Numbered from the stretch's first letter, positions 26,744 through 36,374 are shown. The stretch: DNA of 64,000 bases from Deferribacteraceae bacterium UBA6799 (GCA_002452335.1 DKFJ01000006.1:62001-126000), one strand, 5' to 3'. Numbers and translations: made by a program. The notes: generated from the sequence alone by a model not told the origin.

Positions 26744-28669
26744 TTATTTAACCAGCGGCGAAATATCTGCTATGCCGCGTCCCTGAAAGTATTTTATATT
26801 CTGATTCTCGAGAGCGTTCTTCAGCTCATCGTTTTCAACTTTTGTCGCAATCAGCTTGATACCCAGACTTTCTGTGATGGTCATCAGAGAGTTGATGGCT
26901 GTGTGGGCAGTGTCGTCCTTGCCCATCAGATAGTCATAGTCTATTTTGATATAGTTGGGTTTCAGCTTTTGCAGATTTTCCAGCGATGTCTGGCTCATGG
27001 AGAACCTGTCCACGCCGAATGTGAATCCGAGACCTTTTATCAGACCGGAGAAATCGAGGCAGACGTCCAGATTGCTGTTGATAGCGTTGTCTGATATCTC
27101 GAAGGTCATGCGGTCTTTCAGATGCTTGGAGTTGAGCAGTAGCTGTCTGAACCATGTGAAAGACATCCTGTCGTTCAGGAATATGTCGGTGATGTTGATG
27201 GCCAGAGTTCCCTCGGCGTGTTCAGACAGATATTCAGTTGATTTCTCAAGCACATATTTATCCAGACTGTTGGCAAGGTTGAGATTGACCACCATAGGCA
27301 TAAAGTAACCGGCCCTCAGTATGTTTCCTTCCTTGTCCAGCATGTTCACGAATATTTCCTGGTGCAGCTCTCCGGTGGATGATTTTACAGACTGAGACGT
27401 CAGGACAAATCTGTCGGAGCTGAGCGCCTCTTCTATCATTGTTTTCCACTCCATTTTTCCCAGAACCATCTGTGTGGAGTCATCGTTGAAGTGGTTGTAA
27501 TGCGATGTTTCGGAGCTTTTCGCTACAGACAGAGCATAGTCGGTCTTGGAGAGCACCCTCGCCATCGTTTCGTTATAGTGGTATGTCGCCATGCCCGCTT
27601 TGGTGATTACGGGCAGGGATGCCTTCACTCCGGTCATCAGCTCATCAGCCGCCGCCATAAAGGTGCTGAGTGAGTTTTCCGCCTCTTCCTGTGTCACAGA
27701 CGGGAGTATCAGAGCGAATTCCTGTTTATTAAAACAAGAGGTGACCACGCCCTGTCTGCCGAATTTTCCTGCGAAGAGTTCGGCTATACTGTCGTAATAG
27801 GGCTTGATAACCTGATGTCCCATTTCCGTGAAGGCGGCGTCCAGTCCCTCGAAAGAGATGAAGACTATTTCGCCGTTGGAATACTGGGATTCTGACTCGA
27901 TGTACTCAGTTATTTTATTTACAAAGTATTTACGGTTGAAAAGACCGGTGAGCTGATCTTTATACAGCAGTTCCTGATAGTTTTTAAGTGTTTCTATCTC
28001 TCTGTTGTATATGCTCTGTACCTTTCCGGTCATCTGGTTCATCGCCAGAACAACCTGACGGAGTTCTGGTGTTCTCGGTATCCTGTCGTTGATGATGAAC
28101 TCGTTCTCACCTATCGCCTCCGCCTGAAGACGTATGCGCTCCAGAGAGGACAGGAGAAATTTCAGAATGACATAGCTGAGCGCTATGCCTATGGCGCCGA
28201 TTACAACGAAGGAGATGCACAGGGATCGGAAACTGTCCCAGAGCTGGATATATGAAAGCCCCGGGTGTCCCTTCACATGCAGACTGCCGAAGATGGTCCA
28301 TCCGCTGGATATTTTCGCCTCGCCCACAGGGGTCTGGAGATTTACCAGTTTTATGAACATTTCAGGTACGTCCTGAATCTTAGGGATCTGCTTTGCCTGA
28401 TAGAGGATCTTTCCTTCGTTATCCAGAAGGGTTATTTCCTCAAAATATCCGCCGTCATACATGGCGTTAATCATTGTGGTCATCATGCCCATGTCGTCCA
28501 CGAAGGGGCTGAGCGACAGAGACATAGAGTTAGCCGTGTTCTTAGAATTTGTGTATAGCTGGTTTCTTATAAACTCTTTAGTGTTGTCAAAATTGATTTT
28601 GAGCACCGCAATCAGCATCACTATCAGTATAAACGTGATAAGAAGCTGAATCTGTTTGAAGAGTGTCAT
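26744..28669 (-). CDS. lapD: LapD-type c-di-GMP receptor with degenerate GGDEF and EAL domains
   Basis: 641 residues. An N-terminal membrane helix, a periplasmic domain (about 23-150) and a second helix (about 151-170) lead into HAMP, a degenerate GGDEF domain (CFNKQEF at 312-318 in place of the active motif) and a degenerate EAL domain. The periplasmic segment has Trp124 in SGWTIFG and the HPGLSYxQLW stretch, matching the output loop by which LapD grips LapG. With both catalytic motifs lost it should bind c-di-GMP through the EAL pocket rather than make or break it. High c-di-GMP would let it sequester LapG and keep the adhesin on the surface. Two bases separate it from each neighbour (lapG and lapB). 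Confidence 0.94.
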   Translation of the reverse strand: MTLFKQIQLLITFILIVMLIAVLKINFDNTKEFIRNQLYTNSKNTANSMSLSLSPFVDDMGMMTTMINAMYDGGYFEEITLLDNEGKILYQAKQIPKIQDVPEMFIKLVNLQTPVGEAKISSGWTIFGSLHVKGHPGLSYIQLWDSFRSLCISFVVIGAIGIALSYVILKFLLSSLERIRLQAEAIGENEFIINDRIPRTPELRQVVLAMNQMTGKVQSIYNREIETLKNYQELLYKDQLTGLFNRKYFVNKITEYIESESQYSNGEIVFISFEGLDAAFTEMGHQVIKPYYDSIAELFAGKFGRQGVVTSCFNKQEFALILPSVTQEEAENSLSTFMAAADELMTGVKASLPVITKAGMATYHYNETMARVLSKTDYALSVAKSSETSHYNHFNDDSTQMVLGKMEWKTMIEEALSSDRFVLTSQSVKSSTGELHQEIFVNMLDKEGNILRAGYFMPMVVNLNLANSLDKYVLEKSTEYLSEHAEGTLAINITDIFLNDRMSFTWFRQLLLNSKHLKDRMTFEISDNAINSNLDVCLDFSGLIKGLGFTFGVDRFSMSQTSLENLQKLKPNYIKIDYDYLMGKDDTAHTAINSLMTITESLGIKLIATKVENDELKNALENQNIKYFQGRGIADISPLVK

Positions 28670-28671
28670 AT

Positions 28672-29337
28672 CTACCTCGCCATAATTTCAAGATTTATTG
28701 CGTTCAGTTTATTCAGGTTTTTGGATTGAGACGGGTCAACCCTGGCACCTAAACCCTGCTGACGCTGAAGGTACAGATCGTTCGCGTTAAAGCTGTATAC
28801 AGGAGCGAGATCTTTTCTGTTTGTCGCCAGCTGGATGGACTTGTCGTAGTTATCCAGAACAAATGGTATTGTATTGGGCTGCTTATAATAAGTTACTACA
28901 AGGTGCGATTCCTTCCCTCTCTTGACATAGGTAAGAAAGAGCTTTTCCTGAGGAACGCCTATCTGTATCAGAGTCAGAAACTTGGAAACCGCGTAGTCTT
29001 CGCAGTCGCCCAGCCCGACACCCAGAAATTCCAGTCTGCTCGCCCAATAGTCGGTTTTGCCCCAGGTTTTGATGTCAGACTGGTATTGAACCTGATTAAA
29101 AAAACTGTTGATCTCAATTACTTTTGTATCATCAGACGCATTTTCATCCACAAGTTTATTCATCTTGTCCAGAAGAGCGTTGAGACGTATGACAGCATAC
29201 TTCCCGTACTTCTTTTCATATGCGGTATATTCTGCATCAGGTACATAAAACCGCAGAGCAGCACCCACAAAATAGTTTGTGAGTGCTGCTGAAATAATCA
29301 CTATAATTACCGCTGCGGTAAACTTATTAAAGTGCAT
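28672..29337 (-). CDS. lapG: LapG-type periplasmic cysteine protease (bacterial transglutaminase-like)
   Basis: 221 residues. The Cys-His-Asp triad is visible as Cys112 in LGDCEDYAVSK, His145 in ESHLVV and Asp162 in FVLDNY. An N-terminal hydrophobic segment (residues 8-28) should act as a signal or anchor. LapG proteases cut LapA-type adhesins after the retention module and so release cells from surfaces; the matching TAAG motif is at residues 102-105 of the adhesin encoded at 13149. The known LapG enzymes need calcium; acidic residues near the active site (Asp111, Glu113, Asp114) would fit. The gene lies between the outer-membrane pore gene and lapD with gaps of 2-3 bases. Confidence 0.93.
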   Translation of the reverse strand: MHFNKFTAAVIIVIISAALTNYFVGAALRFYVPDAEYTAYEKKYGKYAVIRLNALLDKMNKLVDENASDDTKVIEINSFFNQVQYQSDIKTWGKTDYWASRLEFLGVGLGDCEDYAVSKFLTLIQIGVPQEKLFLTYVKRGKESHLVVTYYKQPNTIPFVLDNYDKSIQLATNRKDLAPVYSFNANDLYLQRQQGLGARVDPSQSKNLNKLNAINLEIMAR

Positions 29338-29340
29338 AAA

Positions 29341-31326
29341 TTACATGTTGTTCTTGATTAATTTGAACTCGATTCTCCTGTTAAGTTTTCTGCCTTCTAC
29401 TGTGTCGTTGGGAGCGATAGGCATTGATTCGCCTTTTCCATAGCCATGCATAATGTCTTTGGAAACGCCTTTGTCAGCAAGTCTTGTATAAACAGTGTTT
29501 ACACGCTGTTTAGAGAGCTTGGAGTTATAGGCGGCAGAACCGACACTGTCGGTGTGACCATAGATGTTCAGCTGATATCCTTCCAGTTTTGATACTTCGG
29601 AAGCAACTTCATCTATAAGCTTCTCACCCTCGGGTGTCAGTATATATGAGTTGAATCCAAATATCACGTTGCTAAATGTGAAGGTCTGCTCTTTTTTGTC
29701 AGGGTCTATTACCATTGCGGCCGCTTCAGCCGGCTTGGCCTCTTCTGTTGCGGGGGCAGTCATAGCTTCCTCTGCTTTGGGAGCGGGCTCAGCTGTGAGT
29801 CCTTCAGCAGTGTTGGGTTTGAAATAGGGATCAAGTTTGTCGGGCACTTTGTATCCTATCTGAAGACCGTCATCCCCGATACATCCGTAGGGAGCTGTTT
29901 CAGATTTGATAGACTGCTGGCACTGGTCTTTTTTGTCCTGTACCTGATCTTTGTCTCTGTTGTACTCCAGAGGATAGTAGTCTTCTATAGTGTCCAGAGG
30001 TTTTTTCTCGGGCAGTCCAACTTTTTCAGCCAGCTCTGAGTCATATTCCTGAAGCAGCAGACCGGAAGCCTGAAGCAGTCTGAAATATGCTGTTTTGGCG
30101 GAGTATTTTGTTGTTACAAGTGTTTGTCTGGATGACTGATATTCGTTTTCCATATCGAGAACTTCGATAAGGGTTCTTCTGCCCAGTCCGTTCTCTTCAA
30201 CGAAATAGTCTCTGGTCTGTTTGGTCAGGTCGACATACTCTTCCAGATAGGGGAGTTTGTTCTCTTCTGCCTCTTTGATGTTCCATGCCAGATGAACAGC
30301 CTCTATCAGGTTACGGCGCTCAATATAGCTTCTTTCAAGCTCTTTGAGTATATCTGAGCTGTCTTTCTTTTTCTGTGCTGATCTGACGCCGCCGTCATAG
30401 ATGTTGAAGTTCAGCGACAGCATAGCTGACATAATGTCGTTTGTTCCTTCATCGCCGCCTGTGTTGTTAGTTCTCTGAGCTTTCAGCTCGGCATCGATGG
30501 TAGGCCAGTAGAGGGCTTCCGCACGCTTTCTGGTGTATTTCTTTGTGACAACATTATAGTCGGCTACAGCGATGGCGGGATAAACCTTTATCGACTGCTC
30601 AATAACGCCTTCAACTGTTACGGGCATTGTCTTTGAGTTCTCGGGAACTACAAAGTCCTCAGCCTTAACAAAGCGTCCGAGCTGTCTGTGGAATCTTGCC
30701 AGCGCCTGTTTAACGTTCTGCTGCTGTGAGAGATAGTTGGCTCTGGAAAGAGCAAGTCTCGCCTGGGCGCTGGTGAGGTCGGACGCTCTGCCGAAACCGG
30801 AGTTGGTCTTTTCCTCTATCTGTTTAAGAATCTGCGCCTGTGTCTGAACGTTGTCTGAAGCGATCTGAAGGAGCTCTCTCTCCTGAAGAACTGAGAGATA
30901 AGCCTCTGATGTGGCGAGGAATATAGTGTTGGCTGTGTTCATAACATCGAACGCCGCCGCTACCATTCTCGCTTTTGTTTCATTTACATAGTTTGTTGTT
31001 CCGAAGCCGTTGAAAAGGTTGATTCTGGCAGCCAGAGTTGCAGTACTGGCGGTGAGAGAAACTTTCTCATCGTTGGTATCGATACCCTGTGTAACCTCAC
31101 GCCCGCCTGACAGGCTGGCGCTCAGAGTAGGGTTGTAACCTGTCTGTGCGAGTTTCAGTTCATCTTTAACGGATTCATAGACTTTCACTGCTTCAAGGAT
31201 CTCCGGATTGGTCCTGGCGATCTCCTTGGTCGCATCTTGCAGAGTGAAGGGCTCTGCGAAGGCAGTCGCAGAAAAAGCGACGACAGCTGCCGCCACTATC
31301 CCGACTTTGAATAGTTTTCTTATCAT
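29341..31326 (-). CDS. TolC-family outer-membrane efflux protein fused to a C-terminal OmpA domain
   Basis: 661 residues from the ATG at 31326, which has a good AAGGGG site and begins a signal peptide ending in SATAFA; the longer open frame to 31389 adds 21 unlikely residues. Residues ~25-440 are a TolC/LapE-type pore subunit with two coiled-coil repeats (typical SEAYLSVLQERELLQIA and YVNETKARMVAA segments). A Pro/Ala/Glu-rich linker (about 525-560) leads to a full OmpA-like peptidoglycan-binding domain (HTDSVGSAAYNSKLSKQR and NRRIEF). It should be the outer-membrane exit for the adhesin, with the added domain anchoring the pore to the cell wall. It is the first gene of the lap operon. Confidence 0.92.
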   Translation of the reverse strand: MIRKLFKVGIVAAAVVAFSATAFAEPFTLQDATKEIARTNPEILEAVKVYESVKDELKLAQTGYNPTLSASLSGGREVTQGIDTNDEKVSLTASTATLAARINLFNGFGTTNYVNETKARMVAAAFDVMNTANTIFLATSEAYLSVLQERELLQIASDNVQTQAQILKQIEEKTNSGFGRASDLTSAQARLALSRANYLSQQQNVKQALARFHRQLGRFVKAEDFVVPENSKTMPVTVEGVIEQSIKVYPAIAVADYNVVTKKYTRKRAEALYWPTIDAELKAQRTNNTGGDEGTNDIMSAMLSLNFNIYDGGVRSAQKKKDSSDILKELERSYIERRNLIEAVHLAWNIKEAEENKLPYLEEYVDLTKQTRDYFVEENGLGRRTLIEVLDMENEYQSSRQTLVTTKYSAKTAYFRLLQASGLLLQEYDSELAEKVGLPEKKPLDTIEDYYPLEYNRDKDQVQDKKDQCQQSIKSETAPYGCIGDDGLQIGYKVPDKLDPYFKPNTAEGLTAEPAPKAEEAMTAPATEEAKPAEAAAMVIDPDKKEQTFTFSNVIFGFNSYILTPEGEKLIDEVASEVSKLEGYQLNIYGHTDSVGSAAYNSKLSKQRVNTVYTRLADKGVSKDIMHGYGKGESMPIAPNDTVEGRKLNRRIEFKLIKNNM

Positions 31327-31684
31327 GTTAATCCCCTTACATAACGAATGATTATAGTCAATGAAATCACGGAAGCCCTTTGCTGTCAAGGCGACTATGG
31401 GTAGTTAAATATTAAACTAATCAAAAATTATTACGGTGTTTTGTCATATATAAAGACAAGAAATGTCTATGATTGTGTAAAGAGCAGATAGCGCAGTGAT
31501 AATTTTTTATTTCAAAAAGAGCATTGGTAAAAATTTAATTAATGACAACTACTAGAGTTAGTAGTGAAAAAAATACGAACATTTTTTAAAGATTTAAATT
31601 TGTTTAAACCAATGTTTGTAAAATTAATGATAAATAGTTAGCTGACAGTTAGTTCTATATTATAAATATTGTTGTAGTAAGTAT
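31327..31684. other. AT-rich upstream region of the lap operon
   Basis: This stretch must contain the lap operon promoter on the minus strand. No convincing -35/-10 pair stands out among many AT-rich candidates. A short perfect dyad, ACTACTA (31548-31554) with TAGTAGT (31559-31565), is a possible operator. There is no coding sequence; the other flank is the 3' end of the phosphatase gene. Confidence 0.4.
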
Positions 31685-31700
31685 GCTGTTATTTTAACAG

Positions 31701-32273
31701 CTACTTCAGACCCCTGTATTTTTTGATGCAGCTGGCGAATCTGTCGAAGCTCCTCTGAACGGCGCTCGTGTCCGACCAGAGATAGGGAACATGTCCGTAT
31801 ATTGCGCGGAATCCCGCCTTTTTTGCTTCTTCCGGAGAGAAGTTCTTAGCACCGTAAAGATAAATAGCGGAGGCGAGGCCGGCTCTGTCCGAACCGCCTT
31901 TGCAGTGAACCAGAACAGGTTTTTCGGCGTGTTTCATCAGCCAGAGAAAGTGATCCATATTCTCCAGAGGAGAGGCCACAGTGGGCGAAAAAGGCACGTC
32001 ATAGTGCATTATGCCCAGTCTGGTGGATGTCTTTATCTCGTCCTGATACCATTTTTTATAAATGCTGGCTCCGCGCAGGTTTATTATTGTTTTGATGCCG
32101 TATTTTTTATGATATGCCTCGATGCGTTCCGGTGTGGGCTGTCCGCTTCTGTACAGCTCTCCCTCTACAACAGTGTGCAGGTTGCCTCCCAGACGGATAT
32201 ATGCCGTGGCTGAGGCGACGAGTATAATGACTAGTATAAGTATGGCGGCTGATAGTTTCAGAATGAATTTCAT
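31701..32273 (-). CDS. Dual-specificity/tyrosine phosphatase-like protein, membrane-anchored
   Basis: 190 residues from the ATG at 32273, which follows GGCAGGAATT and starts a membrane or signal segment (residues 3-25); the open frame extends upstream through the AGCS terminator region but has no other plausible start. The catalytic loop is HCKGGSDRAG, the Cx5R motif of cysteine phosphatases, with Cys124 and Arg130. The upstream segment SGQPTPERIEAYHKKYGIKTIINLRG is typical of the DSP family that includes inositol phosphate and lipid phosphatases. The export signal places it in the periplasm or membrane, so a phospholipid, lipid A or inositol phosphate substrate is as likely as a protein. Substrate unknown. 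Confidence 0.82.
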   Translation of the reverse strand: MKFILKLSAAILILVIILVASATAYIRLGGNLHTVVEGELYRSGQPTPERIEAYHKKYGIKTIINLRGASIYKKWYQDEIKTSTRLGIMHYDVPFSPTVASPLENMDHFLWLMKHAEKPVLVHCKGGSDRAGLASAIYLYGAKNFSPEEAKKAGFRAIYGHVPYLWSDTSAVQRSFDRFASCIKKYRGLK

Positions 32274-32329
32274 AATTCCTGCCGTTTTTGTTTTGAAATA
32301 TATCACTCGCCTACGAACAGCGCAAGGTA

Positions 32330-32357
32330 ATAAAAAAGGCGGAAGACGACTTCCGCC
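32330..32357 (-). terminator. Terminator after the sodium:alanine symporter gene
   Basis: Stem GGCGGAAG (32338-32345) with CTTCCGCC (32350-32357); on the minus strand it is followed by a T-run (32337-32332). It lies just downstream of the symporter and before the phosphatase gene. Confidence 0.85.
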
Positions 32358-32363
32358 CTGCAT

Positions 32364-33701
32364 CTATTTCATCTTGGAAAAATAGTCTTTCGTTTCAGCG
32401 AAGACCACAGACGACAGACCCAGAAGCCCCACAAGGTTGGGGAAGGCCATCAGTCCGTTGAATATGTCGGACAGTGTCCATACCACATCCAGCTTAGCCA
32501 TGGCGCCTACTCCTATGAACAGGATGAAGACGTATCTGTAAGGTCTTACCGATTTTATACCGAAGAGATATTCCATGGATTTTTCACCGTAGTAACACCA
32601 GCCGAGGATGGTGGAATAAGCAAAGAGCGCCAGACTCACCGCTACCATCACCGCTCCGCCGTTAAAGCCGAGGGAGAAGGCGTATGATGTGAGCTCCGCC
32701 CCGTTCTTGCCTGTGTCCCAAGCGCCTGTGCATATCAGAACCAGACCTGTCATGGTGCAGACCACCAGAGTGTCTATGAAAGTCTGGGTCATGGACACCA
32801 GAGCCTGAGAAACTGGGTGTTTGGTCTGTGCCGCCGCCGCCGCTATGGGGGCGCTTCCCAGACCGGATTCGTTGGAGAAAACACCTCTGGCCACACCCAT
32901 GCGCACCGCAAGCATAACAGACGCTCCGGCAAAACCGCCTCCGGCAGCAGCCGGGGTGAACGCCTTTTCGAATATCAGCGCGAGTGCGTGGGGTATGCTG
33001 GAAGCATACGTCACGAGTATCGCCAGAGAGCCGATAACATAAAAAACTATCATAAAAGGTACAAGAACGCTGGTAACCCTGCCTATTGCCTTGATCCCGC
33101 CCAGAACAACCAGAGCGGTGGCCACCATCAGAACAAGCCCGGTGGCATAGGTCGGCACGTTGAATGTGGAATGAAGGGCGTCAGCCACTGAGTTTGACTG
33201 CACCATGTTGCCTATGCCGAAAGAGGCGAATACAGCGAACACCGCAAAAAGCGCTCCCAGCTTTTTCCAGCCGAGACCGTTAGAGATATAATACATAGGA
33301 CCGCCGTTCATGCTGCCCTCTTCATCCGTCACACGGTATTTCACAGCCAGCACGGCTTCGGAATATTTGGTTGCCATCCCCACCAGTCCGGTGACCCACA
33401 TCCAGAACATCGCTCCGGGACCGCCCACCGCTATGGCTGTTGCGACGCCGGCTATGTTTCCTGTTCCCACTGTGGCGGACATGGCTGTCATCAGCGCCTG
33501 AAAATGGGTGATGTCGCCCGGCTCGTCGTCATCCTCTTTTCTTTTGACAAGAGCCAGCCACAGAGCATGGAACAGTTTTGTGAACTGAAGAAACCTGAGG
33601 TTGATGGTAAGCCACACGCCTGTGCCCACCAGAAGAATGAGAAGCGGAAGACCCCACACATATCCGCCTATCAGATTAAGAATTGCTTCGAATTTTTCCA
33701 A
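32364..33701 (-). CDS. Alanine or glycine:cation symporter (AGCS family)
   Basis: A Na+ or H+ coupled importer of alanine or glycine, 445 residues with about ten transmembrane helices. Family segments seen are [44 protein letters not shown] and [17 protein letters not shown]. The open frame reaches 33773, but the first 24 codons have no ribosome-binding site. TTG at 33701 sits 11 bases after GGAGG and gives the usual family N-terminus ([18 protein letters not shown]), so it is preferred. A terminator follows directly. Amino-acid uptake suits an organism that ferments or respires organic acids and amino acids. Confidence 0.9.
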   Translation of the reverse strand: MEKFEAILNLIGGYVWGLPLLILLVGTGVWLTINLRFLQFTKLFHALWLALVKRKEDDDEPGDITHFQALMTAMSATVGTGNIAGVATAIAVGGPGAMFWMWVTGLVGMATKYSEAVLAVKYRVTDEEGSMNGGPMYYISNGLGWKKLGALFAVFAVFASFGIGNMVQSNSVADALHSTFNVPTYATGLVLMVATALVVLGGIKAIGRVTSVLVPFMIVFYVIGSLAILVTYASSIPHALALIFEKAFTPAAAGGGFAGASVMLAVRMGVARGVFSNESGLGSAPIAAAAAQTKHPVSQALVSMTQTFIDTLVVCTMTGLVLICTGAWDTGKNGAELTSYAFSLGFNGGAVMVAVSLALFAYSTILGWCYYGEKSMEYLFGIKSVRPYRYVFILFIGVGAMAKLDVVWTLSDIFNGLMAFPNLVGLLGLSSVVFAETKDYFSKMK

Positions 33702-33821
33702 AATAAATTTTCCTCCATATATGATTTGCGCTAAAAGTATATCGGAATTGTTGCGGATATGTAAAGTCCACATACATTATTTCGTTAAATGTGCTATTAT
33801 TCCTCCATACAGGAGGTGACT

Positions 33822-34598
33822 ATGAAAACGCTGCTTTTTATTCTGATATCTTTAGTTTCATTCATATGTTATGCCGCTGACGGATGCTGCCGGACCGTTG
33901 TCGTCATTTCTGTGGACGCTCTTCATCCGGACGCTGTCGGCAGCGGATCCTGTCCTAATATTTTTCGTCTGGCGGATGGCGGTTTTTTCAGCCGGGACGC
34001 TCTGAGCACTGATCCTCCGAAAACCCTGATAGCCCACACCGCCATGCTCACCGGCATGTCTCCGGATAAAAACGGCAAAAAAGACAACGAATGGAAGCCG
34101 GGAGAAGCGAAAGCCGCTCAGGATACCCTGCTTTCATACGCCGGAAAGAAAGGATATTCCACCTCTCTGATATACAGCAAAAAGAAGCTGGGATATCTGG
34201 GAAAGGACGCAGACAGAGAGATCTTTTCCGCTGAGGACGCTGTGGATGCCGCCGTATCTGTTCTGAATCCTGAAGAAAAACAGTTTATCTTTCTCCATAT
34301 CAGCGGGCTGGATACGGAAGGTCCTGTCTCAGGATGGATGTCGGCTGAGTATATGGATGAGTTCAGCTTCATAGACGAGCAGCTGGGCGCTCTGTTCAAT
34401 AAAATAAAAAAGAGTCCTTCATATCTGATAGTGGTCACATCAGACCATGCCGGACACGAAAAAATACACGGGTCGGATCATCCGGAGGATTATAAGAGAC
34501 CGCTGATAATCTTCAGCTCTGAAGGAAAGATAACAGACGTTCCCGCAGACGCTCTTAAGATAGACGGTCTGAAAGGATATCTGGAGACATTATTTTAG
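33822..34598 (+). CDS. Exported alkaline-phosphatase-superfamily metalloenzyme
   Basis: 258 residues from the ATG at 33822, six bases after AGGAGG, with a signal peptide (MKTLLFILISLVSFICYA). The core has the superfamily opening VVVISVDALHPDAV with the first metal-binding Asp, a candidate nucleophile Thr in KTLIAHTAMLTG, and a second metal site near VVTSDHAGHEKIHGSDHPED (Asp, His, His). This pattern fits type I phosphodiesterase/nucleotide pyrophosphatase or sulfatase-like enzymes; it is shorter than most. It would act in the periplasm on a phosphate ester. Its 3' end overlaps the convergent TetR gene by 9 bp. Confidence 0.8.
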   Translation: MKTLLFILISLVSFICYAADGCCRTVVVISVDALHPDAVGSGSCPNIFRLADGGFFSRDALSTDPPKTLIAHTAMLTGMSPDKNGKKDNEWKPGEAKAAQDTLLSYAGKKGYSTSLIYSKKKLGYLGKDADREIFSAEDAVDAAVSVLNPEEKQFIFLHISGLDTEGPVSGWMSAEYMDEFSFIDEQLGALFNKIKKSPSYLIVVTSDHAGHEKIHGSDHPEDYKRPLIIFSSEGKITDVPADALKIDGLKGYLETLF

Positions 34599-35186
34599 AT
34601 CGTAGATGTTTGTGAATATTCCGGCAGTTTTATTGATGATCTCTTTCTGCTTTTCCGGTGACGGCATGGGTATCAGCCCCAGAAGCACTGGCCAGAAGAG
34701 TGACTCCTTCACCATGCCCAGATAATACTGTGACGCCAGAAAAGGATCGTCAATTTTACCTTTGCCGGCGTCCGCCAGATAGTCGGCGAGGGTTATCAGA
34801 AGCGATCTGATTCCTTTTTCTGAATATATTCTGGTGATAACCGGAAATCTGCCGGATTCGCCCATGACAAACCGGATCAGCTTGTTGAATTTGTCGCTGT
34901 AAAGCAGATCCATGGACTGCTCGGCGAAGTCTATCAGATCCTGTCGGATGTCCGCCCCATCGTGATATTTCAGCTGGGGGACACTGTGTTCCGACCAGAT
35001 GCATGTCACCACTTCTGAGAACAGATCTTCCTTGGAGCTGAAATGATTATACACGGTGCGCTTGGACACCTTGGCGTATGAGGCGATGTTGTCCATGCTC
35101 ACGCTGCCGTATCCCTTGTCCAGAAAGAGTTCCGAGGCGGCATCAACTATAGCTTTACGTTTTTTCTCTGTCAGCCTGGGTTCCAC
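34590..35186 (-). CDS. TetR-family transcriptional regulator
   Basis: 198 residues. The N-terminal helix-turn-helix is clear (AASELFLDKGYGSVSMDNIASYAKVSKRTVYNHFSSKEDLF); the C-terminal ligand-binding half is hydrophobic and not assignable. The start is GTG at 35186 behind GAGG. It is divergent from the aldo/keto reductase gene, the usual arrangement for a local repressor, and the 118-bp spacer holds a dyad over the reductase promoter. It would sense a small hydrophobic or reactive compound handled by the reductase, by analogy with similar pairs. Confidence 0.88.
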   Translation of the reverse strand: MEPRLTEKKRKAIVDAASELFLDKGYGSVSMDNIASYAKVSKRTVYNHFSSKEDLFSEVVTCIWSEHSVPQLKYHDGADIRQDLIDFAEQSMDLLYSDKFNKLIRFVMGESGRFPVITRIYSEKGIRSLLITLADYLADAGKGKIDDPFLASQYYLGMVKESLFWPVLLGLIPMPSPEKQKEIINKTAGIFTNIYDLK

Positions 35187-35243
35187 ATTTACCTCGCAAA
35201 AACAGATTATAGATAACAGGTGATATAATTACAATAAATTGTA

Positions 35244-35286
35244 TTGACTTTTTCTGCAAGAGAACTAAACTACACCGTATAGTTTA
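35244..35286 (+). promoter_or_regulatory. Aldo/keto reductase promoter with dyad operator
   Basis: TTGACT (35244-35249) and TAAACT (35266-35271), 16 bp apart, form a candidate promoter. The dyad TAAACTA-N7-TAGTTTA (35266-35286) covers the -10 element, a good place for TetR repression. A second dyad, TACAA-TAAA-TTGTA, is at 35230-35243. Confidence 0.55.
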
Positions 35287-35304
35287 CTTTTAATGAGGTG
35301 AGTT

Positions 35305-36285
35305 ATGGAAACAAGAAAATTAGGCAGTCAGGGGCTTGTCTCCAGCGCGATAGGGCTGGGCTGCATGGGCATGAGCGAGTTTTACGGTGAAACTGACGAG
35401 ACGGAATCCATTAAGGTTATCCATGCCGCTCTGGATAACGGGATCACTCTGCTGGATACAGCGGATATGTACGGAGTCGGACATAATGAGCGTCTGGTGG
35501 GAAAAGCAGTAAAAGACCGCCGTGACGGCGTTGTGGTGGCAACCAAATTCGGCATAGTCAGGGAAGCCGGTTCCATGGCGTTCAGTATCTGCGGCACACC
35601 CGAATATGTTAAGAGCGCATGTGAAAAGAGTCTGAAGAACCTCGGCATAGATACCATCGATCTCTATTATCAGCACAGAGTAGACCCGAACGTGCCCATA
35701 GAGGACACCGTCGGGGCTATGGCGGAGCTGGTGAAAGAGGGCAAGGTGAAATATCTGGGCATGTCGGAGGCAGGAGCTGATAACATCAGACGGGCGCACA
35801 GGGTGCATCCCATCTCTGCCCTTCAGACAGAATATTCTCTGTGGACCAGAGATATAGAGGATGAGATACTGCCATGCGTCAGAGAGCTGGGGATTTCTCT
35901 GGTGGCTTACAGCCCCCTGAGCAGAGGTTTTCTGTCAGCAGATATTAAGAAAGAATCGTTCAACGGGGATTTTCGTTCCAACCTGCCCAGATTCAGCGGG
36001 GAAAATTTCGACAATAACAAAAAGTTGGTGGATGAGATGACAAAGATAGCTGATTCGCTGGGATGCACAACGGCGCAGCTCGCTATAGCCTGGGTTCTGT
36101 CCAGGGGCGATGATATAGTTCCTATCCCGGGTACAAAAAGGATGAAGTATCTGATGGACAATATAAACAGCGTGAACGTGAAGCTGACCGGAGAGACAGT
36201 GGCAATGCTGGAGAGGATCATCAGCCCGGACAAGGTAAAAGGAATGCGCTATCCGGAGGAAAGGATGAGGGCTCTGGAGAAATAG
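35305..36285 (+). CDS. Aldo/keto reductase (AKR13-like)
   Basis: 326 residues, the standard length of the family. It folds as a TIM barrel and reduces aldehydes or ketones with NADPH. Visible features are the start [24 protein letters not shown], the catalytic Asp and Tyr in [14 protein letters not shown], the Lys in VVATKFG, the His in YYQHRVDPN, and the NADPH-phosphate contact region [14 protein letters not shown]. The close match is to quinone- or methylglyoxal-active enzymes of the IolS/YhdN kind, though the substrate is not fixed. It has a GAGGTG ribosome-binding site and stands alone between its divergent TetR gene and a bidirectional terminator. Confidence 0.92.
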   Translation: METRKLGSQGLVSSAIGLGCMGMSEFYGETDETESIKVIHAALDNGITLLDTADMYGVGHNERLVGKAVKDRRDGVVVATKFGIVREAGSMAFSICGTPEYVKSACEKSLKNLGIDTIDLYYQHRVDPNVPIEDTVGAMAELVKEGKVKYLGMSEAGADNIRRAHRVHPISALQTEYSLWTRDIEDEILPCVRELGISLVAYSPLSRGFLSADIKKESFNGDFRSNLPRFSGENFDNNKKLVDEMTKIADSLGCTTAQLAIAWVLSRGDDIVPIPGTKRMKYLMDNINSVNVKLTGETVAMLERIISPDKVKGMRYPEERMRALEK

Positions 36286-36321
36286 GTTCTCCGTATGGGA
36301 CTATTACTGAAAACAGATTAA

Positions 36322-36355
36322 TAAAAAAGCCCGCTTAACAGGCGGGCTCTTTTTA
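36322..36355. terminator. Bidirectional terminator between aldo/keto reductase and fumarase genes
   Basis: Stem AGCCCGC (36328-36334) with GCGGGCT (36342-36348), A-run on the left and T-run on the right, serving both convergent genes. Confidence 0.88.
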
Positions 36356-36374
36356 TAATTATTCAGGAAGTCTG

